Part shown: in pieces, positions 49,759 through 63,401 of the stretch
How positions within the stretch are numbered: position 1 is the stretch's first letter
Layout: the number at the start of each line of letters is the position of its first letter
NCBI GenBank assembly: GCA_949317995.1
Contig: OX439037.1
Coordinates: forward strand, 22,627,182 to 22,691,181
Origin: Acholoe squamosa
Lineage: Eukaryota > Annelida > Polychaeta > Phyllodocida > Polynoidae
DNA: 64,000 bases
Direction: 5' to 3'
The notes under the pieces: generated by a model
What the model was told of the DNA's origin: nothing
The model's input: the letters and a program-made list of their open reading frames with translations, nothing else
Database searches by the model: none
Made by a program: the position numbers and the translations under genes

Positions 49759-50050
49759 CCGTAATCTCCCGCGTATAAGGCGCGTCTTATAAGGGGGGTT
49801 TTAGTTCTCATTGGATCCACAAGGGGGACACCAAGACCTTTCTTTTGATATCTTACATGCCCCCTTGGTCAAAATAGGACAAAATGTGGCCCAGGAGGGC
49901 CCAAGGTGGCCCAAGCTACCCATTGGTTTTTGAATTTTGAAAATTCATTCAGTAGAACCAAAGTTATGAATTTTTCATTTTTTTGAGAATTTTCCAAAAC
50001 TCTAGGTGCGCCTTATACGCGGGCTGCGCCTTATACGCGGGAGATTACGG
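49759..50050. mobile_element. MITE, CCGTAATCTCCCGCGTATAAG type, second copy
   Basis: Left CCGTAATCTCCCGCGTATAA; inverted right CCGTAATCTCCCGCGTATAA, identical over 20 bases. Flanked by TA at 49757-49758 and 50051-50052. It is younger-looking than the intron copy at 2623-2855. Confidence 0.85.
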
Positions 50051-50052
50051 TA

Positions 50053-53000
50053 GGTACCTAGTTGGGAGAAATCAGTCAGTATAATAAACATGAGTAGGTA
50101 CCTCGTAGTGCAGCTCTCTCTATTTTAAACAAGGCAGGTGACTTTTCAGACTAATGTGGTGAGTGCAAGTACTTAGGTGAAGCAGTGCACGACTTGTTTA
50201 GAAAAGAGGGCACATACTCACAGCTCTTTTTACAATAGGAGCAACAACCTCCTGGCTTTATCGGTTATCCTTGTAGTATACCAAAAATAAACACCATTAT
50301 GATAATAGAAAAAAATGTGCGGAGCACTTCTCAGAAGACAAATAAGGCAGTTTTAATGCAGAAGGAAATGTAATTTCAGAAAGGAAATGAAAGAAAGCAT
50401 CTGATTTCCAGCCAAGAAGGTGAGGGTTGAACATATTGGTACACCTATATTGGCATACTTTGCATGTGGTCTCGATCCCTCAATAATACATCCACCCACT
50501 TGACATCAAGTTGATCTTCTACAGTTGATCTTCCGTCGTAGGCCTACACTTATCTGCATACACTCACACCTGTGTGCTCCAACTTCGTCCCTCCTCACTC
50601 CCCAATCTGATTCCTCCTACAATATATGAGAACACCTTTGCACTACCTTTACGAACCCAAAACCCCTGTTTGGAGAGTTCAACTGCAAGACATTTTCAGT
50701 GCGTTCCCAGCATTCCACACGCTCTTGTGGCCGGCGTGCTTTGTTCGTTGCCTTCACAGGCGGCAGCAACCAGTGGATTCAACACTTCCGCTGTCATTAT
50801 ATTGCATTATGGGTTGTGATTGTTGAGCATGCGCGATGCATTCTACATGACAGGTTCGCGACCCCCCACAGACTGCGCTACCAATTTAGCTTCTTTGCAT
50901 TTCCTGAAAGTCTTGCCTCCCTTGAACTTCCCATGCTAATTAAACGTATTGTCCTAAAAATGTACATGACATTTCAGGATTGCATTACAATGTCACGTGT
51001 GATGTACAATACCCCTTACTGAGACGGCATGAGATGAGGTGTCAAGTATATTAACACTGTTCAAAAATACTTTAGGCTCTTCATATCTGCTGATATCCTT
51101 GCCCTCCCCCAACTTCCCATGTTAATCAAATTAGGCCAAATTTTCATTCAGGGCAAGTATATTGTAAATTAAATTGTCCTGATATATATGACAAGATAGA
51201 AATGTCAAAATCACAATGAATCAAGATCCAATATTCAAGTACACTGAAAAGAAAGCTGAAATTGTCGAAAAACAATCTATACATGATCCATCAATCATAA
51301 ACATGTACATTGTAAACACATTAATTGGTGAATATCGACACAGCATCCTTTGATCTCCTGGTATTGATCGAAGCCTCATATCCTATTCTAAACTGTTATC
51401 TCGCATATCACTTTTATGGTGATTGTGACTTATTTGTTACTGTTACCTGTGGTTAGTGCTTCATGATAAGGGATAGCTTCCTGTGATTTTGCATTAGCTG
51501 AGCAATCATCAAATCACAATCGCCATCACAAGTATCTACCCCTGGGTATACCTACCACAGCTCACTTACAGCCGGGATCGTTGGGAGAGGGCTGATACCT
51601 AAATTGGTTGTCATTGGTTCATGCTCTTATCTTTGAATGATTTTCTTGTTAAATATTTAGAAGTATAGTATACTTATTGGTACACTGTAGGCCTGTGGAT
51701 GTTTCGTACCTCCACAGTACGCCCCGCGCCGACCGACCACAGCTGCTCAGGGCAACTTAAGTATTGGTGCTCTATGAATGCTATGCTTAGTAAAACAAGA
51801 TGTTGCCTTTGTGAACTAAGCATATAGGTTTCCTCTGAATTACATAATTAGGAACAGCCAAAATATTGCCTAAAATAGAGTAAAGAAGGAACATGATACT
51901 ATCATGAATCTTTCTTTTCGAATAGGGTGTGCTTAAAAAAAAACCTGGATGATTCTTTGTGATTTTGTTCACTCAATTCTTTCCCTGTTTTAGAGATACA
52001 ACAGGTGTTGTGGCCTCTGTACAAATCCGATTCTGATTTTTCCCTTCCAACATTTTTTTTCTTTGTATGTACATGGATTACTAAAGCCCTAACATGTTCT
52101 GCAGTTTGTCCAAGTCTACTTACCAGGGCGTGATCCTCATCCAACCTGTTGGACAATAATAATGACAAGTTGGCTGCCATCCTCACAATGACAATAACAT
52201 AAAGGCTACCTGAGGGCCGGAAATCGTTTCTATCCTCACCGCCACCCTCTGTCACAATACACATACTCATACCGAGGGTAAACGCCAATTTGGTGACAAG
52301 TTGGGGGAGGGTGAACTCTAGCCCTTTATGAAGCGCACATTGATTTGGTGCACTATATATGGCGAGTAAATGCCCAATTAAGGCTACATTCATGCATCAT
52401 GTCGACCCTCTAGGGTTTGTATGATGCCCCAATCAGCACATCTGGTCGCAAGAGTTACATTGATGTATCATGATAACCAGGGGACATGATACTTGAGGCA
52501 TTACAGATGCATTCCTTAATGGGATATGTGAAATATGGTATCCCCTCTTCCCTGCACATGTATATATTGGTAGAGAGATGGGTATAAAGGTGATGGAGTA
52601 GGGGTAAATGGAGGGGAATACCCTCACTGATGTACGAACAGGGGCCACCTCGTTCAACCTTAACCCTTCAAATAGAACGGCTGCATTATGCCTCCAGGTT
52701 CATAGCCCTTTCTCATCCTGATGCACTCATATACAGTGCTAGTGATTGTATCCCCCTGCGCTGCATTGATGCATCATGTACCGGCTCGTTAGGGGTGTCT
52801 CAGCAATTATAGTCAGTATGATGCCTGAAACAACTCGCCAGGGCTACATTCAATCATTATGTTGATCATTGGACACAATGCAGTTATACGTGATGCTGCC
52901 CTTGAGGGATGAACATGTAACATGCACCGACCCCCACAGTACCTTATCCACCCCACCCCCACACAGATGTCCTTCAGTATACTGACCTGCATGTACCTAC

Positions 53001-53384
53001 CACAGGTCATGTCATCAGAGTTCATGTCACCAATGGTCGCGTCATGCCTCATTCCCTTGGATATATTTTTACCAACAACCCCCACAACTAAACAGGACGG
53101 GTTTGGTTTAAATAAACTGAAGTGGATGCATGTATGGAGGGTGTTAGGAGTGGAGAAAGGGTTGTACCCAGAGTGTGCTGTCTCCAGTACATCCCATCTG
53201 GGTTTTCTTTGTACCTGGATACTCACATTGGCCTATGGAACAGCAAATTGCCAATTCACACATGAACGTCAAACTATTGCATGAACAACGTCACAACCGT
53301 GAACTCCATCCTTCTAAGAGGCATATATATGTGGCCCAACGGGGGAGAACGCGCCTCTGGGGGGATTTTTAGTACTGCTTTTGG
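50053..53384. other. Intergenic, no gene seen
   Basis: Holds the longest orphan frame outside the gene (163 codons, minus, 51902-52393) without any domain. Decayed palindrome-family pieces lie at 52380-52450 and 52740-52880. Nothing else recognised. Confidence 0.4.
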
Positions 53385-53398
53385 CCACCAGGGGGCAG
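53385..53398 (+). promoter_or_regulatory. CTCF consensus site
   Basis: CCACCAGGGGGCAG fits the bilaterian CTCF core CCASYAGRKGGCRS at all 14 positions. Confidence 0.65.
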
Positions 53399-53940
53399 TA
53401 TATGGGTAAAACAGACAAATAATATGCTAAAAATTGCTTTAGACCAATTTTTGATAAGGAATCCAGTGCTATGCTTACAATTATTCCATCTCCACTGAAA
53501 ATGTTCTATTTTTGGAACATTGGTTGCCATGGAAACATAGAAAATTGGTAAGTAAGGCAAATTCTGGTTGCTATGGAAGCCACTGCTCTATTCCAATTGG
53601 AAATTTTTGCCACAAACATTTTTCAAAATTCCTTCAGGAACCCAGAACCGAAGACAGAATTTAAAAATTCCCTGTAGAACTTATTTTATGACAAAAACAT
53701 CACATTTCTTTGGTTGTTTCTCCACAAAACTGTATTTTTTGCATTATTAGTGTTTATGATAGGATATAATGCATTCAGAGCTTATTTCCCATTTTCAGTT
53801 GTACACACCAACCTAGGTTTAACAAGCAATTACAGCAAAACTACCAGGGATATTTTAGCTCACGATATCTCATTTTAAAGCCCATAGCTTAAACCTTAGA
53901 AAAAACATTTCCCCCCAGGAGACATGTTTCCCTCACCTGG

Positions 53941-53941
<1 letters not shown>

Positions 53942-54034
<93 letters not shown>
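53942..54034 (+). repeat. (CA)n(AT)n microsatellite
   Basis: CA dinucleotides, then a long AT run. Confidence 0.98.
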
Positions 54035-54037
<3 letters not shown>

Positions 54038-57000
54038 AAAATATAAAAATATAGACAATTACTCAGAAACGTACATCTAAATTAGGGTATATGGATTATC
54101 CCTTCTCCTTGCCCGCAGCGCTAACATGGGCCCCAAAATTAATCCCCACTCTAACAAATGCGTGAGAGCTGAAATATATCCTTGCCCTTGCCCCAGCCCA
54201 ATCCCCTCGCCCGAACAAAAAAAAAAGACGAGAAGGCACTTATTAAGTAACCTTTTCATACATGCGTAAATTGACAGGCGTATTATCTGTTTGTACAGCC
54301 CTCTATCCAATAAGAGTATCTAATACTCCTCTTGCTTCTTTAACCTCCCCTCTCCCTCCCATTTCTGGCACATCTACCTAGAGCTACCTGTCATACTCCC
54401 TCCTCCCCTTACCGATAGTGCCCCTCCCACCCACGCCCCTTCTCCACCCCTAGTATGCCCCCCGGTCCTCCTAGAGGGGGATTTTCCCTGTCTAGGGATT
54501 AAAGACTTGTAGTCCCTAGAAATTCGAGTAGCTGATTTAGATGGGTAGGGCAAGGTGCGCTGTTTTTTATTACGGGGGCGGAAAATTTTGGTTTTGTTGT
54601 ATATATGCAAAAATCGGATTTAGATTTAGTCTCTTTTCATAACCCTTGTAAACTTAATCAGCCCGGGGTAAGCAATTATATTGGCTCTTTGGTCCTAGCG
54701 TTATGAATGTACACGCACTCATATTGTGATCCTACTTCAGGAATCCCAATCACCATATGGTACTGTTATGAATAACCCATGTTTAATTACATAATGATGC
54801 CTCCAAAAAAATAGCGTGTAACCTTTAAGGTCCACATGATGCCTCCATGTCCATGTTCGTATAGCCCCATGATGCTCAGACACAGTACTAGTGAGCCAAA
54901 TGTATTTACGTAACATGGTGACTGAGACCCTTTAAGAAGGGTTGGCATTATAATGCATGAATCTGGGCATGAATGTAGTAGCCCTGCAGGGTAACTTGCT
55001 AGGGCTGGATTTACCGGTATGTAATATAACTACCAATATACATTAGACTTGAATTAATGTACAATATGACACTTAAAGGGTAAAACGACCATGCCAATAG
55101 AGCACGATGATGATGATGATGAGTTGGCAGGTATAAACACCATCATCCTTGTCTTGTCGTGCACCATCAGCGGTTACATAAATCACTTTCCATAGGCCCT
55201 TGCCAATATTTTAATGAATTATGCTCGATAATGTGATATCGAGAGTAATCAGAATCATTGATTGAAGATACATTGTTCGCAGTAAAAAGGAATTAGTATC
55301 TCATGTCAGCGGCTATTATATTACCTAATCACTGTTAACACGGTGGTTATCATTTTATAATGAGAGGAGGGTGGAGGATATGGAGGTTTGTATTCCTCTT
55401 AAAGGGGAAGAGTAAATTGTTTATCGTCTTAGTTCACTACAGAGTGATAGAGATACAATAAAGGCAAGATTCCTGGAGGATATGAAATTCGAATCCACCT
55501 TGGGGAGAGGTAAAGGAGTTTACCTTAGCGTTCAACAGGCCAGATTATCCATTATAATACATGACATAAGCCTATAAATAATCCTGAACCATCTACAATT
55601 GTCAACAAAGACATTAAGCCGCAGACATTGAGCCGGGCATTGAGGCTTTCCAGGTGATGGTATGCATCAGCAACCATGTTATATACAACATTTGTACCAG
55701 GGTAGAATCACCATGAGCCGGACACATATCTTGCGACTTAAATTAGTAGTTGTTCGTGTGCATACACACCCTTCAGCCTCTAAGTGTGAATCACATCAAA
55801 TAAAGATTAAGTATGCTACTTACTAATAAAAACACGGTATTTAACATACATAAGTGCTACATTTATATTTTATAGTGTCTGATTCACTATGTATACCCGT
55901 ATGTGTCCCACTCATGGTTAATCTACCCAGTAGCCCGATGTCACCCACCCCATGGAGGAGGACAAGCCACATGTGTCTCTGATTTACAAAAGTCAGGAGG
56001 AGACTTTAGCCAAATGACTCTTAACTCTTTGACTGCTGCAAAGGGTATTATGCATGTAGCCCTGGCGAGTGACTCACCAGAATTAATACAGCATGGCGAT
56101 CCAACAGGGCTCACGAATGCACCCCTGGCAGGTGAGGAGAATGCGCCAATGTACAATCAGTTGGAAAGTAGACTCACCAATACTGCATTGGTACATCATA
56201 ATAACAAATGATACCCTGCTTGAGGCAGCATGTGGCCCTTGAGATTTAAGACTAGAACTATTCCATGTATTTAAGTTATTCCATGAAGGGGCTACCCCCA
56301 TCATTACCTGCCTGGTGGTGGGGGAAAGGGCTGTTCTCTTTGATTAATGTATGTTTATAGTGTACCTCTCCCTGGTATGTTTACAGCCTGTTGGATTTAA
56401 GTGATGGTATTTGCTACTTAGGTAAGAAACTATTTAGGCATAAAATTGAAATTGACATTGGCCCTGGTATGTAAATCATACTAATAATACGATACCATAA
56501 CAGAAATGAAGGACTTCGTTATCTATGTCACATCTGCTCAGAGCTGCTCTGCTAAATGCTAAACAGAATGTGTATGGTTACATTTCTAGACAGATATATC
56601 CATCATGGACAAACAGACGCAGAGAACAGGGGCTTTACATTACTTTGAAATATTCAAACTATATAACAATTGATGAGTATTAAGATTTTCTGAAGTAAAT
56701 TCAACGCTATACAGTGGGAGCAGATGTCAATGTACTTGGCAAAGAGACATACCCATTATGTGGTGGACCTTTTATCCCCCAAACACCTAAGTGAACATTC
56801 ATTCCCATTCCCATCCCACATTTTCAATGATACAGCAGTGCCCCCGTCCACTCATAAACTTTTACTTTACTCATAGCTATCACAATACGCCCATCACCGA
56901 TTTCTGCAGCTGTACATGTCCACCCACGTCGAGGTACTCGGCTCATTAGGTTTCACCCCCCATCCAAAGAATATCCAAAGGGACGTATTGATCACATATA

Positions 57001-57600
57001 GCCTTTCAATACACCCGGATGTACTATATGGAGTGTCAGTGAGACCTGGTAAAGTGATCTACCTCCAGGGTGACAGGCACAGCTGGCGTTAAGACTTGAT
57101 AGTTATTAACCCTTTAAGGGCGGCATGTCTTCTGGTACTTTTTCCCCTGTCGTTATGCTGTAACAATTAGGTACTGACGAGTCCAGGCGTCAGCAATGAT
57201 TATAGTCCATCATGCATTGCTGACTAATGATGATGCTCACTGCATCAACCCCCTGTAGGTTTGGCATGATCAGGGGGCATGATGCACGTAGCTTTTCACC
57301 AATGCTACATTCATTCATAGTGAGAATACGTAGCACATTAGCGCTTTGCAGTTCTTATAAAGAATTAATCATCAACTCAAAGAAACCCATACAAATTACT
57401 CATAAAGTATAACTATATAATACATGTTGGATGAGTCTATATCCACTTTACATACCTTTTCTCTTTCAGAACTTGAGTTACATATCTAACCCTCCACCCA
57501 TGCCCTTGGGCATATTAACTTTTTCAGGGTGGATTTTACCCGGGGGATTTTACCATCGTAGACACCCACTCACCCACCCCCACGTCTGGACATCCCTTCC
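54035..57600. other. Intergenic, no gene seen
   Basis: Several decayed members of the palindromic repeat (about 54895-55020, 56040-56210, 57110-57330). A short GAT run lies at about 55107-55122. No coding. Confidence 0.45.
56060..56080. repeat. Palindromic CGAGT/ACTCG family repeat core
   Basis: CCTGGCGAGTGACTCACCAG, the family palindrome with one or two changes, preceded by TGCATGTAGC. Confidence 0.6.
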
Positions 57601-57613
57601 CTAGGGGATGAAT

Positions 57614-57700
57614 CAAGACCCGACCCCTCTTCTTCTGTCATGAGCTCTGACCCCAGAATTTGACCCCTGACACTGACCTCTGATCTTTGACCCGGAACTC
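57614..57700 (+). promoter_or_regulatory. Cluster of nuclear-receptor-like TGACC half-sites
   Basis: TGACCCC, TTTGACCCCTGACAC, CTGACCTCTG and TTTGACCCGG occur within 90 bases, about 60 bases upstream of a GCAGACGAC copy. Could also be chance in a C-rich patch. Confidence 0.4.
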
Positions 57701-57758
57701 CTGCATGGGTCAATGGCGGCCTACACGTCGAGGACCATCGGTGCAATCAGTGGAAATT

Positions 57759-57767
57759 GTCGTCTGC
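57759..57767 (-). promoter_or_regulatory. GCAGACGAC motif, copy 6
   Basis: The minus reading is TAAGCAGACGACAATTTCC. Confidence 0.4.
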
Positions 57768-58610
57768 TTAATGCGGATTGCGTAGTTTTATCCTTGAGTG
57801 ATTTAATTGAAATGGGAGATGAATTATTAATTGCCACCCTTTAAAAAGTTATTGGTTGTGATAATCATATCAGATCTTGTATATCAATATAGTCATGATT
57901 TGTTAATTCTGATTTGCTAATTCAGAATGTACATTGAATGTATTATTATTATTATTATTGTAGCCTCTGCTGCAATGAAAACAAGACAAACTGATGTGTA
58001 ATAGATTTGATCAATATCAATTACCGGGGAATGTTCAATGAAAATGCCTGAACCTTTTATACAGACATACTTATTGCCACATAACTATCAGATTACATTC
58101 CATGAGAAAGGGCATAATTTATACCCTTTGCTTGCTCATATAATGCTAATACTATGGAATCATGGAATGGCTTTGACCCTTTGCATATACCATCAGTTTG
58201 CCTAATTGATCATTATAGGTAATCTCACAACACATGACATTTCCATTGGCATTGACCCCAACTTTGCATGCCTGTTTATGTTGACATATTCCCCGAAACG
58301 TGTCGCATTTTATCTAGATATACAGCACAGAGGACCAGAAATAACACATGCACGTTATGTGGTTAGCTTTTTCTTTGACTTAATCAGCCATTGACATTAG
58401 AGTCTCCCATGCATGCTTATGTCAGGAGAATCCTATATGGTACATAATGGCCCCATACCTTATATTTTCCGTATACATGTACATTATTATTTAGGGTGGG
58501 GTGTAGACTTGATCTACTTTCCTATTTATAAACACGGTATTCCTGGTAGTCCTCTGTGACATTCCTGGTTTGTGAAAGGTGCGGCCAAAGTCAACACTCA
58601 TGTGTTTATT

Positions 58611-58776
<166 letters not shown>

Positions 58777-58898
58777 GACACTGCATGACATAAGTCACAT
58801 AACTCACAAAGGACTCTTTCTATAGTTTGCTATGTTCGGTTGTTGTTCTATTGAGTTGTCTTACGTCTGCATGCTTCTACTTGAAATACTTCCCCTCA

Positions 58899-58916
58899 CA
58901 GTGGCGGATTTAGAGG
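58899..58916 (+). mobile_element. hAT-type terminal word, solo
   Basis: CAGTGGCGGATTTAGAGG. Similar words are at 59834-59848 (CAGTGGCGGATCCAG) and inverted at 32208-32222. This is a widespread terminus of hAT-like elements; the partner ends were not found here. Confidence 0.35.
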
Positions 58917-60179
58917 GGGGCGCGGGGGCGCGCTGACCAGCGCAATCAATGCAATTTAAGATAATATCATATTATCATCTCCGATGCCCAAACATTATTA
59001 GTGTGTACCCCTGGGATACTTGGGGACACTTTACATCATGAATTATCAATGTCTTATAACGCATGCTGTGCCGCTAGGGGACGTACGTTTTGTCATTTCT
59101 TTTGCTGGGAGAGCCATTCACATGGTCATGGACTGGGTAGTATGACCAAGTTTTGTCAAAATTATGTTCAGGGTATAAGATTGCTTATAGGCCAAGTTTC
59201 CGCTCGAAACTATAGGTCATCAAGAACGTGGGAGTTAAAGTTTGATTCGTCAGTTGTAGTTGGAACCCTCTTTAACTGCCCGTCAACTTCCGATGGGTGC
59301 TGATGAGTAGTTTTACAGGGTGGGCCTGGGTGTAGGCCCGGGGTGTAGGATCCTAGCAGGACTCAATGCCGGGAATCCCGGCTATGACTCAGAGTAATTG
59401 GGGAGAGCCGCTGTATGGTTCACAGTTTAAGTAGTATAGTGGAACAGGGGTAATGTGCGGGCTCTTTTTCTATCTATAGCCTTATGTGAACCTACATGTA
59501 GGCCTAAACAGTGTAAGACTACCGGTAGTAATGGACACATTAATTCCACCACTTTTTTCCCCCAGTGCTGCATGGGATGGGATCTTTATTTGATTTTTTT
59601 TTTTATAAATTACAGGTTTTTTTCATATGTATATAGAAAGTGATGTATATGATCGTGCAATCCACCGTAAATCCATAACGGTTTTAACCCTTGAAGGGCA
59701 GCAAAATGCACTAATGCTTATAAATACCCATTCGTTACCTCCGTGATGCATAAATGAAGCCTTGACAAATTTACCCACTCGGGAAGTATTCGTGCTTCAT
59801 GCCGATCCTAAAGATTCGGTCAGCTCCAAACTGCAGTGGCGGATCCAGGTTTTGGACAAGGAAGGAGCGCAAGCTTAATGGAAAAGTCGTACTCCTTGCT
59901 TCGGAGCTGCCTAAATATGCCTCAGGCAGGGTTGGCATGATGCATAAATGTACCGCCGTCAAGTGAACACCAGCTTCACCAGGATCTGCACATGAATCCA
60001 GATACTCCATGTCCCTTTAGCAATCTGATGACGACAGGTCCAACCCTACCTAGTAGGACCCTGCTGTCTTTGTGTTGGCGATTACACCACCCTCCATAAA
60101 TCACCAACTCCCCTAATCGGTACATGATGCATTAACCCACTAAGGGCGAGGTGTAGGCCTAGTGATTTAATGATATGTT

Positions 60180-60365
60180 CAATTGATGCAGAAATGCAGC
60201 CCTGGCGAGTCTACTCACCAAGCCTGTATTCACGCACCACATACAGGATTGACACATTCCCACATATATATAGGGCCAACAATACACGGAATGTAGTCCT
60301 GGTGAGCTACTCGCCAAACTGCTCATGCATTAATATAGCAATAGTCACATTGCGGCCTTAAAGGG
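60180..60365. repeat. Palindromic CGAGT/ACTCG family repeat (two units)
   Basis: GCAGCCCTGGCGAGTCTACT at about 60197 and GTAGTCCTGGTGAGCTACTC at about 60293, each with GCATTAAT or CATGC flanks, ending in GCGGCCTTAAAGGGCG at about 60353. This is the best place to see the family's outer border (AAGGGC..GC). Confidence 0.55.
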
Positions 60366-61184
60366 CGTATTAGGAGGACATGTGCAAGTTTTGGCACTGA
60401 TTATGAACCTTCCTGTCCATAACCCCAATAACCCATCCCCGACCCATCCCTCCTCTATTGACGGCTCACGGTTGGCTTGGTGCTGGTGGCGGATTAAGTG
60501 ACTCGTGTTCCGGATACAGGTGTTTTAATTGTTAAGGTGTGTCAGGGTGTTAATCACCAGGTCCCAGGAGGCTGTAAAACTCAGTGGTCCGTAGGACTGG
60601 GACAGTGAGAGAGGGATGGCCAAAAGAAACACTGACAGCAATAATGTAGTGTGTGGGGTTTATCGTTATAGCAACCTTTGCTTTGGGTTTTGTCATTGCC
60701 ACGTGTGTTGCATAGTGTTAGTCGAGCTAGTGTTTTGTGGTGGAAGAATGGTCGGGCTTATGCTGTTAACTATTACTGACAAACTGAAAAGTTTGTTTTT
60801 AGTGTGTTATTTTTTTGTTAACCATTTTAGCGAACAACTTAGATAATGGATATAGAAAACCTGGTAAACAGGACATACGATTGATTTAATAGGTACATAA
60901 ATATAGATAGGCCTATTCAATGGCCTACTTCTGAGCGATTTCGTGTCTACCCACATCTTAATTAGGCACTAATTCCAACTCATGTTATCTGTACTGGCGA
61001 GTCGCCTTTCATTTTACATGTTAAGGGCATGTTAACCGCTATACCCTATACATGTACTGTATTGAGTTTGTTATCAACACCACATTGTTTATATCGCACA
61101 CAATACAAAGTATAGATCAGATCGTCTTTTACACAATTCCAGGCCCAGACCCAGTACCATACAGATTTCTGATGACGCCCTCAA

Positions 61185-62683
61185 CCCAGCAAATTGTCGT
61201 GACTCCTCGTCAACCTGTGTGAAGTGGCTCACACATGTCGCTAGATGGAACACGACGTCGCTATAGCACAAGATCACCAGGAATAGCAATGGTGGTGATC
61301 ACATGGCCTCACCTCAGACGGCGAGGATGGTGATCACTCAGACTCACCAGGGATGGCGACGCGGGTGATCACTCACCTCGCTAGACGAAACACGCACCTC
61401 GTCATAGCACATGTTCACCAGGGATGGCGAGGATCGTGATCACTCATCCTCACCAGGGATGGCGACATGAGTGATCACTCATCCTCCCCAGGGATGGCGA
61501 CATGAGTGATCACTCACTTCGCCAGATGAGATGCACACCACGTCATAATACACATTCACCACGGATGGCAAGGATTGTGATCAGTCACCTCGCTAGATAA
61601 AACGCGTACCTCGTGATAGCACAGGTTCACCACTGAGGGTGAGGATCTTGATCACCCACACTCACCAGGGATGACGACACGAGTGATCACTCACCTCGCT
61701 AGATGAAACGCGCACCACGTCATAGTGCAGGTTCACCATGGATGGCGAGAGTGGTGATCACTCAGACTCACCAGTGATGGCGACGCTGGTGATCACTCAC
61801 CTTGTTAGATGAAAAGCTCATGATCATCGACATTGGTAATCATGCAGCCTCACATCTGTCAGATCAAAGTATGTTTTGCCAGAGAAGGTATTGCCATATG
61901 TATCTTCCCTCTAACCACAGACAAGGTGTTCATGTTGATATTTCCCTATGTATTTTTCCTGTAACCAGAGAAAAGGTGTTTATGGATAGTTGCTTTCATT
62001 TAAGAGATACCTCTATCTAAATTCAATTGATATTCTCTCTATATAATCTTGTTTGATTCAACTCTGAAGTATTACATGGAAATCAGTGTGAAATAAAGCA
62101 CATTTGATGCGTATGGGACTTATACTTCATGCCCACACTTCCTATATAGGCTACATGTTGAACAGTGGTGCTGTCTCAACAACTTTGGCAATGGTGGTGA
62201 TAAGTTGCCACTGTGAGTGAGAGTGAGTGACAGATGATGCAATCCTCAGAGAGCATTGACTTAGAGTGACACAAATTCACGTATTGAGTGAGACCAATGT
62301 TGGCAATGGTGGTGATAAGTCGCCATTTTGAGAGAAGATTAACTAGGAGTGATACACACTCACGCAGTGAGTGAGAGCCATGTGGCAATGCAGGTGAAAA
62401 GTTGCCATTCTGACTGAGAGTTGACAGGCAGTGGCACATACTCACGCAGTGAGTTAGATCCATGTTGGCGATGGTGGTGATAAGTCACCATGCTTTGTGA
62501 GGGATGACAAGGGGTGGCACATACTCACGCAGTGAGTGAGATCATGTTGGCGACTGTTGTGATAAATCGCCATGCCATGTGAGACTGACACACAGTGGCG
62601 AAAGATGACGCAGTGAGTTATCACTCAGAAAGGAGTCACCATTGATGACCAATCATGGCGACAGATAACGACAATTTGCTGGG
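61185..62683. mobile_element. Dual-minisatellite DNA transposon, copy 3 (1499 bp)
   Basis: Terminal repeats CCCAGCAAATTGTCGT and inverted ACGACAATTTGCTGGG, flanked by AA at 61183-61184 and 62684-62685. Long stretches of the left terminus and middle are almost identical to copy 2, so these two are close relatives. The left arm has fewer 35-base units; the right arm has the inverted 83-base type. No transposase. Confidence 0.88.
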
Positions 62684-62689
62684 AAGCCT

Positions 62690-63375
62690 CACAGATGGCG
62701 ATGTGCCCGAACTGGCCTGCGTCCGCTCCCCTGGCAGGCGCCATGCGCATCCTGCCACCAGCTGCCCTGACCCGCGCGCCGCCAGGCGGCAGGGGCGGCA
62801 ACCAACCCGACTTACGCGCGCGTGTCCTCCGCGCCGCCTCGCCATTGTCCACAGGGGTTGGCATTTGCTGCTTACAATATGACTTTTGTCCACCGGGCGC
62901 GTGTCCACCCCAGCCCACCAGCCAATGATCTCAATACCCTGAGTTCTATTGTCTGTCGACCCTCTCTGCCATATTACACTCTCCTGTCCTTCCCCAACAC
63001 CCTTAATACCGTCCCTCCTAGACTGCGTCTCTCCCTACCTCCTGCTGCCATCCACTCCAACCCCTAAATCCTTCATGGCACTACCATATGCATGTATCCC
63101 CTCCCCCTGCCAACCCCCTCCCCTGCCTCCCCTTACAGTCTCCCTTTGCCACCCTCCTCTCCCCTCCATCACCTTCTACAACCCATGTTTCCTTCCAGTT
63201 CCACCCCCTCCCTCCGCCCCCTCCCAAACCAGCTGCCGTGTGGCTGGCCAATAAAATAGTTGATTCTCCACTCCTGGGTGTATTGTGGGGAGGGTGGGTG
63301 CCCCATAACCTGTCGTGTCAACCCTGTCTGCATACACACAGGCCGTGTTCGCCAAGTGTTGGCACCCATCAATCA
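62690..63375. other. GC- and C-rich intergenic patch, no gene supported
   Basis: CpG-rich at 62.7-62.9 kb, then strongly C/T-biased on the plus strand at 62.9-63.25 kb. Overlapping Pro-rich frames on both strands follow from composition; no domain. Confidence 0.45.
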
Positions 63376-63401
63376 GCAGACGACATTTATCAGCAGACGA
63401 C
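63376..63401 (+). promoter_or_regulatory. GCAGACGAC motif, tandem pair (copies 7 and 8)
   Basis: GCAGACGACATT at 63376 and GCAGACGACAATT at 63393, 17 bases apart, both preceded by ATCA. Confidence 0.45.

Noticed and set aside
51902-52393. 163-codon minus-strand frame, longest outside the gene
   Set aside because: No recognisable domain, Lys/Glu-rich tail and no supporting exon structure; overlaps decayed repeat sequence.
52813-53284. Overlapping 137- and 120-codon frames on opposite strands
   Set aside because: They overlap on opposite strands, have no domains and no good splice context.
59001-59303. 100-codon plus-strand frame
   Set aside because: No domain recognised and no start or splice context that supports it.
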